Shown piece by piece: positions 17,212 through 25,336 of a DNA stretch of 46,095 bases. Source of the DNA: Myxococcales bacterium (GTDB lineage Bacteria; Myxococcota_A; Polyangia; Fen-1088); contig PMBS01000075.1 in NCBI GenBank assembly GCA_003153015.1, forward strand, positions 1-46,095. Direction: 5' to 3'. Under the pieces are notes generated by a model that ran no database searches, was not told the origin of the DNA, and saw only the letters and a list, made by a program, of their open reading frames with translations. The stretch's first letter is position 1; each line of letters begins with the position of its first letter. A program made the translations under genes and the position numbers.

Positions 17212-17228
17212 GCTCCCGGAGGTGCCGC

Positions 17229-18659
17229 GTGAGTGGACCGGCGAAGCGGTCCCTGGCGTTTGCCTGCAAAGCCATGGGCGGAACTCTGATGGGCGCGCCA
17301 ACCGCTCTGGCGACAGCCCGATTCGTAGGGGCTGCCAGCGACAGCCGTGAAGTCAGAGCCGGTTGTCTCTTCTTTGCCCTTCCCGGTGAGCGAGTCGACG
17401 GCTTCGACTTCTGCGCGGCCGCAGCCCAGGCAGGGGCAGCCGGGTTGGTGGTGGCTAGCGGGCGTGGCCGGCCGGCCGGCTGCAACAGGATTCCGGTCAT
17501 TGCCGTGGCTGACCCGCGCAAGGCGCTGGGGGACTTGGCGGCAGCCGTGCGCAAGCGGTACCGGGGACGTGTGGTGGGCGTCACCGGCTCCAACGGCAAG
17601 ACCACGACCAAAGAGCTCATCGCGGCGGCGCTTTCGCCCGCGGGCCAGGTGCTGCGCACCCAGGGTAACCTGAACACCGACGTGGGACTGCCGCTCACCG
17701 TACTAGCAGCGACGGGCAAGGAAGACTTCTGGGTACTGGAGATGGCCATGCGAGCGCCAGGCGAAATCGCCCTCCTGGCTCGCATCGCTGAGCCTCATGT
17801 CGCGCTGGTAACCAACGTGGCGGGCGCGCACCTGGGACGGTTGGGCTCGCTCGATGCAGTGGCGCGCGCCAAGGGAGAAATCTTTGCCGGCCTTGCTCCT
17901 GGCGGAATTGCCGTACTGCCCGTCGACGAACCTCGCCTCGAACCCGCGGTGGCCAGGCTGCCCGAGGCGCGCAAGCGACGTTTCGGGTTCGCGGGCGCCG
18001 CATCCGCGCAGGTGCACGCCTCGGTGAGAATCATGGAGTTCATCCCTGCTGGCGCGGCCGGCTCGCTGGTACGCCTGTCGGTCGGCTTTCAACCGATCGT
18101 GGTACGCCTGCCCCTGGCGGGCGAGCACAACGCACGCAACGCTGCGGCGGCGCTGGCAGTGTCACAGGCGCTAGGGGTTCCCCTCTTGCCGGCGGCTGCG
18201 GCTCTGCAGGGTGCGACCCTTCCGCCACACAGATCGCATGTGCTTTCGCTAGGTGGGCGCACGGTGCTGGACGATTGCTACAACGCCAATCCGACATCCA
18301 TGTCGGTCGCCTTGCGCACGCTGGTGGGATCGGCAGGCCGCTTCGGCCGAGCTTTCGCCATCCTGGGCGACATGCTGGAGCTGGGCGATGGAGCCGCGGC
18401 TTTGCATCAGGCCATCGGTGAAGAGGCGGTCAAGCTCGGCGTGGCTGGCCTGGCGGCCGTGGGATCGCTCGGCGCAGAGATTGCGAAAGGCGCCGTCGCG
18501 GCAGGCCTGCTGGCCAGCCGTGCGCTAGCTTTGGGCGATGCAGAAGCCGCCGCGCAAGTCGTGGCGAACTGGTCTACGTCGGGCGACTGGATCTTGGTGA
18601 AAGCCTCGCGTGGCATGCATCTCGAACGCGCGGTAGAGGCCTTGCAAAGGAAGTTGTAG
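17229..18659 (+). CDS. murF: UDP-MurNAc-tripeptide:D-Ala-D-Ala ligase MurF
   Basis: MurF completes the cytoplasmic pentapeptide precursor by adding D-Ala-D-Ala. The 476-residue product shows DSREVRAGCLFFALPGERVDG (uridine nucleotide domain), the ATP loop GSNGKTTTK with Lys124, the NTDVGLPLT and EMAMRAPGEI segments typical of MurF rather than MurE or MurC, NVAGAHLGRLGS, and the C-terminal DDCYNANPTSM plus GDMLELG. It starts with GTG at 17229, seven bases after CGGAGG; that site abuts the repeat element upstream. mraY follows after three bases. Confidence 0.95.
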   Translation: MSGPAKRSLAFACKAMGGTLMGAPTALATARFVGAASDSREVRAGCLFFALPGERVDGFDFCAAAAQAGAAGLVVASGRGRPAGCNRIPVIAVADPRKALGDLAAAVRKRYRGRVVGVTGSNGKTTTKELIAAALSPAGQVLRTQGNLNTDVGLPLTVLAATGKEDFWVLEMAMRAPGEIALLARIAEPHVALVTNVAGAHLGRLGSLDAVARAKGEIFAGLAPGGIAVLPVDEPRLEPAVARLPEARKRRFGFAGAASAQVHASVRIMEFIPAGAAGSLVRLSVGFQPIVVRLPLAGEHNARNAAAALAVSQALGVPLLPAAAALQGATLPPHRSHVLSLGGRTVLDDCYNANPTSMSVALRTLVGSAGRFGRAFAILGDMLELGDGAAALHQAIGEEAVKLGVAGLAAVGSLGAEIAKGAVAAGLLASRALALGDAEAAAQVVANWSTSGDWILVKASRGMHLERAVEALQRKL

Positions 18660-18662
18660 CTC

Positions 18663-19778
18663 ATGCTGTTTCATCTCTTCGCGCAGTTGCGCAGCAGTTT
18701 CGGGTTCCTCAACGTTTTCCGCTACGTCTCCACGCGGACGATGTTGGCGACTATGACCTCGCTGCTCATCACCTTTGCTCTCGCGCCCTGGTTCATTCGC
18801 CGCGCCCGCGCGCGACAGTTGGGCGAGATCATCCGCGACGACGGACCCACCACCCACGCGGCCAAGCAAGGTACCCCGACCATGGGCGGTGCCCTCATCA
18901 TAATGGCGCTGGTCACCGGGACGGTGTTGTGGTGCGATCTGACCAGCCCCCTGGTATGGCCGGCGCTGTTCGTCACCGTGGGCTACGGTGCGCTGGGCTT
19001 CGTTGACGACTATTTGAAAATCACGAGAAAGAACAAGCGCGGGGTGCCGGGCAAGCTCAAGCTGCTTGTGCAATTCGTGGTGGGAGCCGTGGCGGTGGGA
19101 TGGTTGTTCTTTGGCGATGCCCTGGACCCGTCGGTGCGACAGCGGCTGGCGATTCCGCTGCTCAACTTCCAGCGCCATCCCCTGGAGATTCCAGCAATTG
19201 TCTATGCCCTTTTCGGCCTGGTCTTGGTGGTGATGGGCACGTCCAACGCGGTCAACTTGACCGACGGGCTCGACGGACTGGCCATCGGCCCGGTGATCGC
19301 CTCCGCCTTCACCTTCATGTTGTTGAGCTATGCCGCTGGCCAGACCCTGGCAGGCTTCAACATCGCCCACTACCTGGGCATGGCGCATGTGCGCGGCGCG
19401 GGCGAGCTCACCATCTTCTGCGGGGCCATCGTCGGCGCCAGCATTGGCTTTCTCTGGTACAATACCCACCCGGCACAGGTCTTCATGGGCGACGTGGGCG
19501 CGCTCGCCCTGGGCGGGGCCATTGGTTTTGTGGCCCTGGCGACCAAGACCGAACTGTCACTCCCCATCATTGCCGGCGTTTTCGTGGTGGAACTGTTCTC
19601 CGACGTCATCCAGGTTGGCTACTTCAAGGCCACGGGGAAGCGGGTCTTCCTGATGGCGCCCATTCACCACCATTTTGAGAAGATGGGCTGGCCCGAGTCA
19701 CGCATCGTGGTGCGTTTCTGGATCGTTTCCTTCTCCTGCGCTGTACTGGGACTACTTCTGACCCTGAAGGTTCGTTGA
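18663..19778 (+). CDS. mraY: Phospho-MurNAc-pentapeptide transferase MraY
   Basis: MraY moves phospho-MurNAc-pentapeptide to undecaprenyl phosphate, giving lipid I at the inner membrane. The 371-residue protein has about ten membrane segments and the conserved cytoplasmic motifs: GTPTMGGALII, FVDDYLKITRKNKRG with the catalytic Asp pair, NAVNLTDGLDGLAIGP, FMGDVGALALGGAIG and the His-rich MAPIHHHFEKMGWPE. The N-terminal FRYVSTRTMLA is also standard. The length matches the family. The stop overlaps the murD start. Confidence 0.97.
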   Translation: MLFHLFAQLRSSFGFLNVFRYVSTRTMLATMTSLLITFALAPWFIRRARARQLGEIIRDDGPTTHAAKQGTPTMGGALIIMALVTGTVLWCDLTSPLVWPALFVTVGYGALGFVDDYLKITRKNKRGVPGKLKLLVQFVVGAVAVGWLFFGDALDPSVRQRLAIPLLNFQRHPLEIPAIVYALFGLVLVVMGTSNAVNLTDGLDGLAIGPVIASAFTFMLLSYAAGQTLAGFNIAHYLGMAHVRGAGELTIFCGAIVGASIGFLWYNTHPAQVFMGDVGALALGGAIGFVALATKTELSLPIIAGVFVVELFSDVIQVGYFKATGKRVFLMAPIHHHFEKMGWPESRIVVRFWIVSFSCAVLGLLLTLKVR

Positions 19779-21187
19779 TGCGGCTCTACCAGCGCGCCCT
19801 GTTTGGCAAGAAAGTACTCGTCGTGGGACTGGGACGCTCGGGTATTGCGGCAGCCCGGCTGTGTGCCGCCCGCGGCGCCCAGGTCACTGTCACAGACACG
19901 CAGTCGGCCGAGGCACTGGCCGCCGCCTTGGCGCAGTTGCCGGCCGCGGCCAAGCAGGAAGTGGGCGGGCATCGCACCGAGACCTTCCTCGACTCCGACA
20001 TCATCGTACTGTCGCCCGGCGTGCCGCCCTTGCCTGAAGTGGAAGCCGCGCGCAAGCGAAACATCACGGTCACTGGCGAGCTGGAGCTGGCATCGTGGTT
20101 CGTGGACGCGCCCATCGTCGCCATCACCGGGACCAACGGCAAGTCGACCACCACGACCTTGTGTGGTGCCATTCTCGCTGCCAACGGCCGGCCCACCTTT
20201 GTGGGCGGCAATCTGGGCATACCTTTGGCCGAGGCGGTGGGCACACCTGCCGCCGAGCAGGGGGGAGCGTGTGTGCTCGAGGTGTCGAGTTTTCAGCTCG
20301 AAACCGTTGAGTCGTTCCGCCCCCAGGTGGCGGTTCTGCTCAACATTTCGCCTGACCACCTGGATCGCCACGGCACCTTAGAGGCCTACGCGGCAACCAA
20401 GGCACGCATCTTCGCCGCGCAAACCTCGACGGACTTCGCGGTCATCAACATCGATGATCCCTTGGTCGAAGCGGCAGCCAAGGGAATTCGCAGCCAGGGC
20501 GTGTTGATTTCGACCCGGCGCCCGCTGATTGTCGGGGGCTGGATCGAAGGCGATGCCTTGTGCGTGCGCCTCATGGGCGGACCCATCGAATACTATCCCG
20601 CCCACCTTCTGGGCTTGGTCGGCCGGCACAACCTGGAAAACGCCTTGGCCGCGCTGGTGGCAGGGCGTTTGGCCGGGGCCCTACCCGCCGAGGCTCGTCA
20701 TGCCCTGCTGGCCTTCCGACCCCTGGCGCATCGAATGGAGCTGGTGGGCGAGTTGGACGGGGTTCTCTTCTACGACGATTCCAAAGGCACCAACGTGGGC
20801 GCGGTGGTGGCGGCGCTCGATCGTTTTCCACGCCCGGTGGTCCTGATTGCTGGCGGCCGTGACAAGGGCGGCTCGTACGAGCCGCTGGCCCAGGTCATGA
20901 AGCAAGCCGGTCGCGGCGCGGTGCTGATCGGCGAGGCCGGGCCCAGGCTGCGCGAAGCCCTGGCACCGGCGGTACCGGTGGAGATCGCGGGCAGCATGGA
21001 AGAAGCCGTGGTGCAGGCGGCGACCATGGCCCGTGGCGGAGATGCTGTCCTGCTCTCTCCGGCCTGCTCCAGCTTCGACATGTTTCGCAACTACGAACAT
21101 CGCGCCCAGGTATTCCGGGCTGCGGTCAATCGTCTCATCGCCCTGAAGCGCGGCGAGCGCGGTGGACTGCCGGAGGGATCCCCATGA
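19778..21187 (+). CDS. murD: UDP-MurNAc-L-Ala:D-Glu ligase MurD
   Basis: MurD adds D-glutamate, the second stem residue. In this 469-residue protein the N-terminal Rossmann part (VLVVGLGRSGIAAARLC) is typical of MurD, followed by SPGVPP, the ATP loop GTNGKSTTT with Lys122, EVSSFQLETVESFRP, NISPDHLDRHGTLEAY and the C-terminal DDSKGTNVGAVVAAL, AGGRDKGGSYEPL and SPACSSFDMFRNYEHR. The start is the ATG at 19778 in a TGATG overlap with mraY; a TTG one codon earlier is also in frame. It overlaps ftsW by ATGA. Gene order mraY-murD-ftsW-murG is the classic dcw order. Confidence 0.96.
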   Translation: MRLYQRALFGKKVLVVGLGRSGIAAARLCAARGAQVTVTDTQSAEALAAALAQLPAAAKQEVGGHRTETFLDSDIIVLSPGVPPLPEVEAARKRNITVTGELELASWFVDAPIVAITGTNGKSTTTTLCGAILAANGRPTFVGGNLGIPLAEAVGTPAAEQGGACVLEVSSFQLETVESFRPQVAVLLNISPDHLDRHGTLEAYAATKARIFAAQTSTDFAVINIDDPLVEAAAKGIRSQGVLISTRRPLIVGGWIEGDALCVRLMGGPIEYYPAHLLGLVGRHNLENALAALVAGRLAGALPAEARHALLAFRPLAHRMELVGELDGVLFYDDSKGTNVGAVVAALDRFPRPVVLIAGGRDKGGSYEPLAQVMKQAGRGAVLIGEAGPRLREALAPAVPVEIAGSMEEAVVQAATMARGGDAVLLSPACSSFDMFRNYEHRAQVFRAAVNRLIALKRGERGGLPEGSP

Positions 21188-22443
21188 GCCTGCGTGAACG
21201 CGTGGCCGGATGGGCCGGGCCCAAGCGGACGGGCGGGAGCGGACCTTTGCCGCAAGGGCCGGATCGCTTGCTGGTCGCGATGATACTTGGCTTGACTGGG
21301 TTTGGGGTGGTGATGGTGTTTTCGGCAGGCGCGGCCTTCGCGGCCAAGACCTATGGCGACTGGACCTACTTCCTCAAGCGCGAGGCGGCCTACGGCGCAG
21401 CCGGCCTGCTTGCTTTTGCGATCGGCATGCGGCTCGACTATTCGATCTACCGTCGCCTGGCCTATCCCCTGTTGTTCCTGTCCATGGCCATGCTGGCCGC
21501 TGTGTTGAAGGTAGGGCCGGCGATCAACGGGGCTGTGCGCTGGTTCCGCTGGGGCGCCCTGTCGTTCCAACCTTCGGAACTAGCCAAGTTCGCCCTGGCG
21601 CTCTACCTGGCCGTGCTGCTCGCGCGCAAGGCGGAGAAGGTCAAGGACTTCTCCATGGGGTTCCTGCCTCCTTTGGTGATCACCGGAATCTTCCTCGTGC
21701 TGCTGCTCAAGCAACCCGACCTGGGCACCGCAGTCATCATGGGGGTCACGGCGTTGGGCCTGCTGTTCGTGGCCGGCACGCGCACCAGCTACATTCTCTT
21801 GTCGGTGCTGGTGGCTGCGCCCATTGGCTGGAAAGTCTTCATCGCAGGCGAGCCCTGGCGCATGCGGCGCTTTATGGCCTTTCTCTATCCCTGGCAGTTT
21901 CGCCGCGACTCCGGCTACCAGCTCTACGAATCGCTCATCAGCGTGGGCTCGGGAGGCATCTTTGGCCAGGGGCTGGGCCAGGGCCACCAGAAACTCTTCT
22001 TCCTTCCCGAGGCCCACACCGACTTCATCCTGGCCATCATTGGCGAGGAGCTAGGCCTCTGCGGCGTGCTGGCGGTCTTGCTGGCGTTTACCGTGCTGGT
22101 GTGGCGAGGCTTGCGTGCGGCCACACGGGCGCGCGACGCCCTTGGTTGCTATCTGGCATTCGGCGTGACCCTGCTATTCGGACTGCAGGCCCTGGTCAAT
22201 ATGTGCGTGGTGTTGGGCCTTCTGCCCACCAAGGGATTGCCCCTGCCTCTTGTCAGCTATGGCGGTACGGCTTTGGTCATGAGCCTGTTCATGGCGGGCG
22301 TGCTGGCCAACATTTCAGCGCGCAACCCCGAGCCCGTGCCCGGCTCGTTCTGGCAATCCCTGCGCTGGAGCCGCGGGCGCGTGTGCAAGAACCGCCGTAG
22401 CGACGGCTCGAACGTGCAGGTCGTGGTCGAGGCAAAGTCGTGA
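21184..22443 (+). CDS. ftsW: Septal peptidoglycan polymerase FtsW
   Basis: FtsW is the SEDS-family glycosyltransferase that polymerises lipid II at the division site together with FtsI. The 419-residue protein has a basic cytoplasmic N-terminus of about 28 residues and then about ten membrane spans. Family motifs visible are GAVRWFRWGALSFQPSELAK, LLKQPDLGTAVIMG, GYQLYESLISVGSGGIFGQG, LPEAHTDFILAIIGEELG and KGLPLPLVSYGGTALVM. The catalytic Asp of SEDS proteins lies in the large extracellular loop containing the HTDF segment region. It starts inside the murD stop and ends one base before murG. Confidence 0.96.
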   Translation: MSLRERVAGWAGPKRTGGSGPLPQGPDRLLVAMILGLTGFGVVMVFSAGAAFAAKTYGDWTYFLKREAAYGAAGLLAFAIGMRLDYSIYRRLAYPLLFLSMAMLAAVLKVGPAINGAVRWFRWGALSFQPSELAKFALALYLAVLLARKAEKVKDFSMGFLPPLVITGIFLVLLLKQPDLGTAVIMGVTALGLLFVAGTRTSYILLSVLVAAPIGWKVFIAGEPWRMRRFMAFLYPWQFRRDSGYQLYESLISVGSGGIFGQGLGQGHQKLFFLPEAHTDFILAIIGEELGLCGVLAVLLAFTVLVWRGLRAATRARDALGCYLAFGVTLLFGLQALVNMCVVLGLLPTKGLPLPLVSYGGTALVMSLFMAGVLANISARNPEPVPGSFWQSLRWSRGRVCKNRRSDGSNVQVVVEAKS

Positions 22444-22444
22444 C

Positions 22445-23530
22445 ATGCGCCTGCTGATTGCTGGCGGCGGGACCGGCGGCCACCTCTTTCCCGGTATCGC
22501 AGTTGCAGAGGAGGTCGTCCGGCGCAGCGGCCAGGTGCTATTCGTGGGAACCTCGCGCGGATTGGAAGCGCGTGCCGTGCCTACCGCCGGGTACGCTCTG
22601 GAGCTGCTGGAAGTGAGCGGGCTGAAGCGAGTGGGAATGATCGCGACCCTGCGCGGCCTGTTTCGTTTGCCCAAGGCGTTCTTGCGCTCGTTGTCCATTC
22701 TGCGGCGGTTCCGTCCTGACGTCGTGCTGGGCGTGGGCGGCTACGCATCGGGTCCGATGGTCTTGGCCGCGGCGCTTTGGGGTTACCCCACGGCGATTCA
22801 GGAGCAAAACAGCGTTCCCGGCATTACCAATCGGATTCTGTCTCGTTTGGTTCGGGTGGTGATGGTGGCCTTTGACGAAGCACGAAGATTTTTCCCGGCG
22901 GGCAAGACCGAGACCATCGGCAATCCCGTGCGCAGCAAGCTGGTGGCAACCCTGACGGCTGGCGCAGGCAGTGCCGACCCGAGCGCATCGCCGCGCATCC
23001 TGGTAGTGGGCGGCAGCCAGGGCGCTCGCGCGGTCAGTGACCTGGTGCTGGCTGCTGTCGAGATACTGGCCAAGGGCGGCTCGCGGCCCGTCGTGGTCCA
23101 CCAGACCGGGCCCAGCGATGAAGGTCGATGCAGAGAACGCTATCGCGCCCTCGGCGTGGCCGATCAAGTCGAGGTACGCCCCTTCATTGACGACATGGCA
23201 GCCGAATATCATCGGGCCAGCCTGGTGATTGCGCGCGCCGGTGCCCTGACCCTGGCCGAGCTGGCCATTGCCGGCCGGCCCGCCATCCTGATTCCCCTGC
23301 CCACTGCGGCTGACGATCACCAAAGCAAGAATGCCGCCCGCTTTGCCGCAGCGAACGCGGCCATTGTGCTCAATCAGCGCATTTCCACTGGCGCGGAGCT
23401 GGCGCAATTGCTGCGCGACTTGCTCGCCGATTCCGGCCGCCGCCAAAGGATGGCCGCAGCCATGCGCAGCCTGGCGCGCCCTACGGCGGCCTCGGATGTT
23501 GTCGATAGGTTGGAGAGACTGACAGGCTAG
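22445..23530 (+). CDS. murG: Lipid II synthase MurG (UDP-GlcNAc transferase)
   Basis: MurG adds GlcNAc to lipid I on the inner face of the membrane to form lipid II. The 361-residue product begins with the diphosphate-binding loop GGGTGGHLFPGIAVAEE. It continues with VLGVGGYASGPMVLAA, IQEQNSVPGITNRILSR (acceptor binding) and, in the C-domain, ILVVGGSQGARAVSDLVL, RPFIDDMAAEYHRASLVI and ARAGALTLAELAIAGRPAIL with the family GxxT/E signature, then PLPTAADDHQSKNAA. It is the last gene of this dcw run; the next gene on the strand starts 138 bases later. Confidence 0.97.
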   Translation: MRLLIAGGGTGGHLFPGIAVAEEVVRRSGQVLFVGTSRGLEARAVPTAGYALELLEVSGLKRVGMIATLRGLFRLPKAFLRSLSILRRFRPDVVLGVGGYASGPMVLAAALWGYPTAIQEQNSVPGITNRILSRLVRVVMVAFDEARRFFPAGKTETIGNPVRSKLVATLTAGAGSADPSASPRILVVGGSQGARAVSDLVLAAVEILAKGGSRPVVVHQTGPSDEGRCRERYRALGVADQVEVRPFIDDMAAEYHRASLVIARAGALTLAELAIAGRPAILIPLPTAADDHQSKNAARFAAANAAIVLNQRISTGAELAQLLRDLLADSGRRQRMAAAMRSLARPTAASDVVDRLERLTG

Positions 23531-23668
23531 TTCAGCGTCTCGAAGACCCGTGGCTTCTCAACCTTGGAGAGCATGCGCATCGCGTGGCCCTGCACCGCAA
23601 GCAGTGCGTACCCGGCGGACTTGCCACGGAGCCGAAACGCTACTTGAGAATGAGGTAGTATTCGCCTG

Positions 23669-24610
23669 ATGGAAAATCGCGCAGGAACGAGCCGTCGATT
23701 GGCTGTGGCCGTCGCAACTACCCTTGGGATCTGTTCCCCGGCTGTGCCGGCGGAAGAGGAACCCGAGGATTGTGGCGTCTACTATTTCGGCATTGGGCAG
23801 CCTAGAGACTTCAAGCGTGCCTTCGCCTGCGAAATGCGTACTCCGGACGACCAAAGAGACTGGATGATGGTAGCCGTGATGTACCTCAATGGCGAAGGCA
23901 CGGCCGCGAGCGTGAAGAAGGCTCGCGATGCCTTCCGGCATCTCGATAGTGCCGATGCCAGTTCGGATGCACTGGAGAAGGCCATTGAAATGCGCGAAGC
24001 CAAGCCCAAGATCGCGTTTCCACGCATCGATTACTGCAAGGAGATCGCCCAGACAACCCTGGACGGTAACTATTGCGACAGCGTTCAGATGCGCAAGGCC
24101 GACGTGGCTGCCAGGGGTGTCCTCAAGGCCACAGGCGCGGTTCTGGACAACGCGGCGGCCAAACGCTTCACTGAACTCAAGCGCGCGTTCAATGCCTTTC
24201 GCAGGGCAGACAGCCAGCGCGTGTACCTGGACTTCGCCCAAGGCACCATTCGCAATGCGATGGCCACGGGTCAGGAAGACCTTGTGCAGAGAAACTTCCT
24301 TGCCGCCGTCAATGCGTGGGGACCAAAGGCAAGTCCGCCGCCGCCCAAACGAAGCCTGGCCGACGCGGACAGGGAACTGAACAAGGCCTATCGCGTATTG
24401 ATGGACCAATACGAGACTGACCGTGCCGACGCCAAGGACGCCGCTCGGGACGCGCAACGCTTGTGGCTGAAATACGCCGCGGCTTGGAAGAGCTTCGCGG
24501 AGGCTTTGCGCCCCGACAATCCAAGGACCGACGATGTGCGCGCCTTCCTCACCGAACAGCGCATCCGTGAACTACAAACCAACGGCGAGGACGGAGTGCC
24601 GAAGAAGTAA
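23669..24610 (+). CDS. Periplasmic protein with Sel1-like segment and DUF1311/LprI-like domain
   Basis: This 313-residue protein has a signal peptide (LAVAVATTLGICSPAVPAEE). The part after it (about 60-95) resembles a Sel1 repeat: WMMVAVMYLNGEGTAASVKKAR. The C-terminal half matches the DUF1311/LprI pattern, with DRELNKAYRVLMDQY followed by RDAQRLWLKYAAAWKSFAE (about 235-280). Some LprI members inhibit lysozyme. An earlier LKRAFNAFRRADSQRVYLDF segment may be a degenerate second copy. A role in protecting murein fits the position after murG, but the 138-base gap argues for its own promoter. Function is inferred. Confidence 0.7.
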   Translation: MENRAGTSRRLAVAVATTLGICSPAVPAEEEPEDCGVYYFGIGQPRDFKRAFACEMRTPDDQRDWMMVAVMYLNGEGTAASVKKARDAFRHLDSADASSDALEKAIEMREAKPKIAFPRIDYCKEIAQTTLDGNYCDSVQMRKADVAARGVLKATGAVLDNAAAKRFTELKRAFNAFRRADSQRVYLDFAQGTIRNAMATGQEDLVQRNFLAAVNAWGPKASPPPPKRSLADADRELNKAYRVLMDQYETDRADAKDAARDAQRLWLKYAAAWKSFAEALRPDNPRTDDVRAFLTEQRIRELQTNGEDGVPKK

Positions 24611-24896
24611 CTCGCCACGCCAGCCAGTGGGCGCACGATGTCGCCCCCTGCTGGTTAGGCCGCCTCCGAGGATTCCGTGACCTCCGACTCCCTCGCGCAC
24701 ATCATGGACATGGCGCTGGCCTCAGACTTCCCGGACCTGTCGTTGCTCGACAGCGGATCGGCGGGCCTGTGAATGTGGGGCCCGCGGACCGCCCTGGATG
24801 GCCCGATCAACCAGATACACCTACGCGCGCCGGTAACCGGAGAAGACGGCGCCGTACCAGGTGGCCTACCGCGGGCTCGGGAGACGAGAGCGAGAA

Positions 24897-25190
24897 CTAC
24901 TTCGAGGCTGCCGGCTTCGCCTTCTTCGCTTTCTTCCCCTTGGAATGAGCAGGCGGCGGGGCTGGCGGCGGCGGGGTTGGCTTTTCCTCGGCTGCGGCGG
25001 CTGGAGCAGGCTCTTCAGCCGGAGCCGGTGCCGGTGCCGGTGCCGGTGCCGGTGCCGGGGTCGCAGCCGAAGCCGGAGCGGCTGCGGGAGCCGGTTCCGG
25101 TCCCGGTGTGGGGTTCGGAGCCTCGGTGTGCCCGCAAGCAAGTGCGAGCGCGATAGGAAGCGTAAAAAGTGCGAGAGTCAGTTTCTTCAT
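24897..25190 (-). CDS. Ala/Pro-repeat lipoprotein with Lys-rich tail
   Basis: This 97-residue protein has GAGGAA directly upstream of its ATG. The lipoprotein signal MKKLTLALFTLPIALALAC precedes Gly. The mature protein is almost wholly Pro, Ala and Glu: a PAPAPAPAP stretch (coded by tandem GGTGCC on the plus strand), a PTPPPPAPPP stretch, then a basic end (KGKKAKKAKPAASK). Pro/Ala rods of this kind hold an extended shape and can span the periplasm; the Lys-rich end might touch murein or another polyanion. No family is recognised. Confidence 0.7.
   Translation of the reverse strand: MKKLTLALFTLPIALALACGHTEAPNPTPGPEPAPAAAPASAATPAPAPAPAPAPAPAEEPAPAAAAEEKPTPPPPAPPPAHSKGKKAKKAKPAASK
25027..25056 (-). 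repeat. Tandem GGTGCC hexamer (five perfect units)
   Basis: Five consecutive copies of GGTGCC, flanked by imperfect copies on both sides, encode the Ala-Pro run of the lipoprotein on the minus strand. Gain or loss of units by slippage would keep the frame and change the rod length by two residues per unit. Confidence 0.8.
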
Positions 25191-25260
25191 TTCCTCGTCC
25201 TTCCTTGGCTGACTGAACGTGAATGCTTGCCTAGGGAACCACAAACCACGTCGTGCCGCA

Positions 25261-25303
25261 ACCCTCGATTGGATCGAGGGTCAATGCCGCGCAAGTGGCA
25301 TTG
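25261..25303 (-). other. Two adjacent perfect hairpins between minus-strand genes
   Basis: The first has arms ACCCTCGAT and ATCGAGGGT with a 3-base loop (25261-25281). The second has arms CAATGCC and GGCATTG with an 8-base loop (25282-25303). They lie after the stop of the gene at 25337-26161 and before the Ala/Pro lipoprotein. No T tract follows, so they may stop transcription weakly, protect an mRNA end, or bind a protein. Confidence 0.45.
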
Positions 25304-25336
25304 CCGCGATAGACGCGGGATGTCGTGGCGCGACCT

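Noticed and set aside
16307-17785. 492-residue minus-strand open frame across murE, the repeat and murF
   Set aside because: It crosses two certain genes and the palindromic element, and no motif is visible.
24677-24772. 31-codon GTG open frame in the gap before the Ala/Pro lipoprotein
   Set aside because: Very short, no ribosome site and no family; kept as non-coding.
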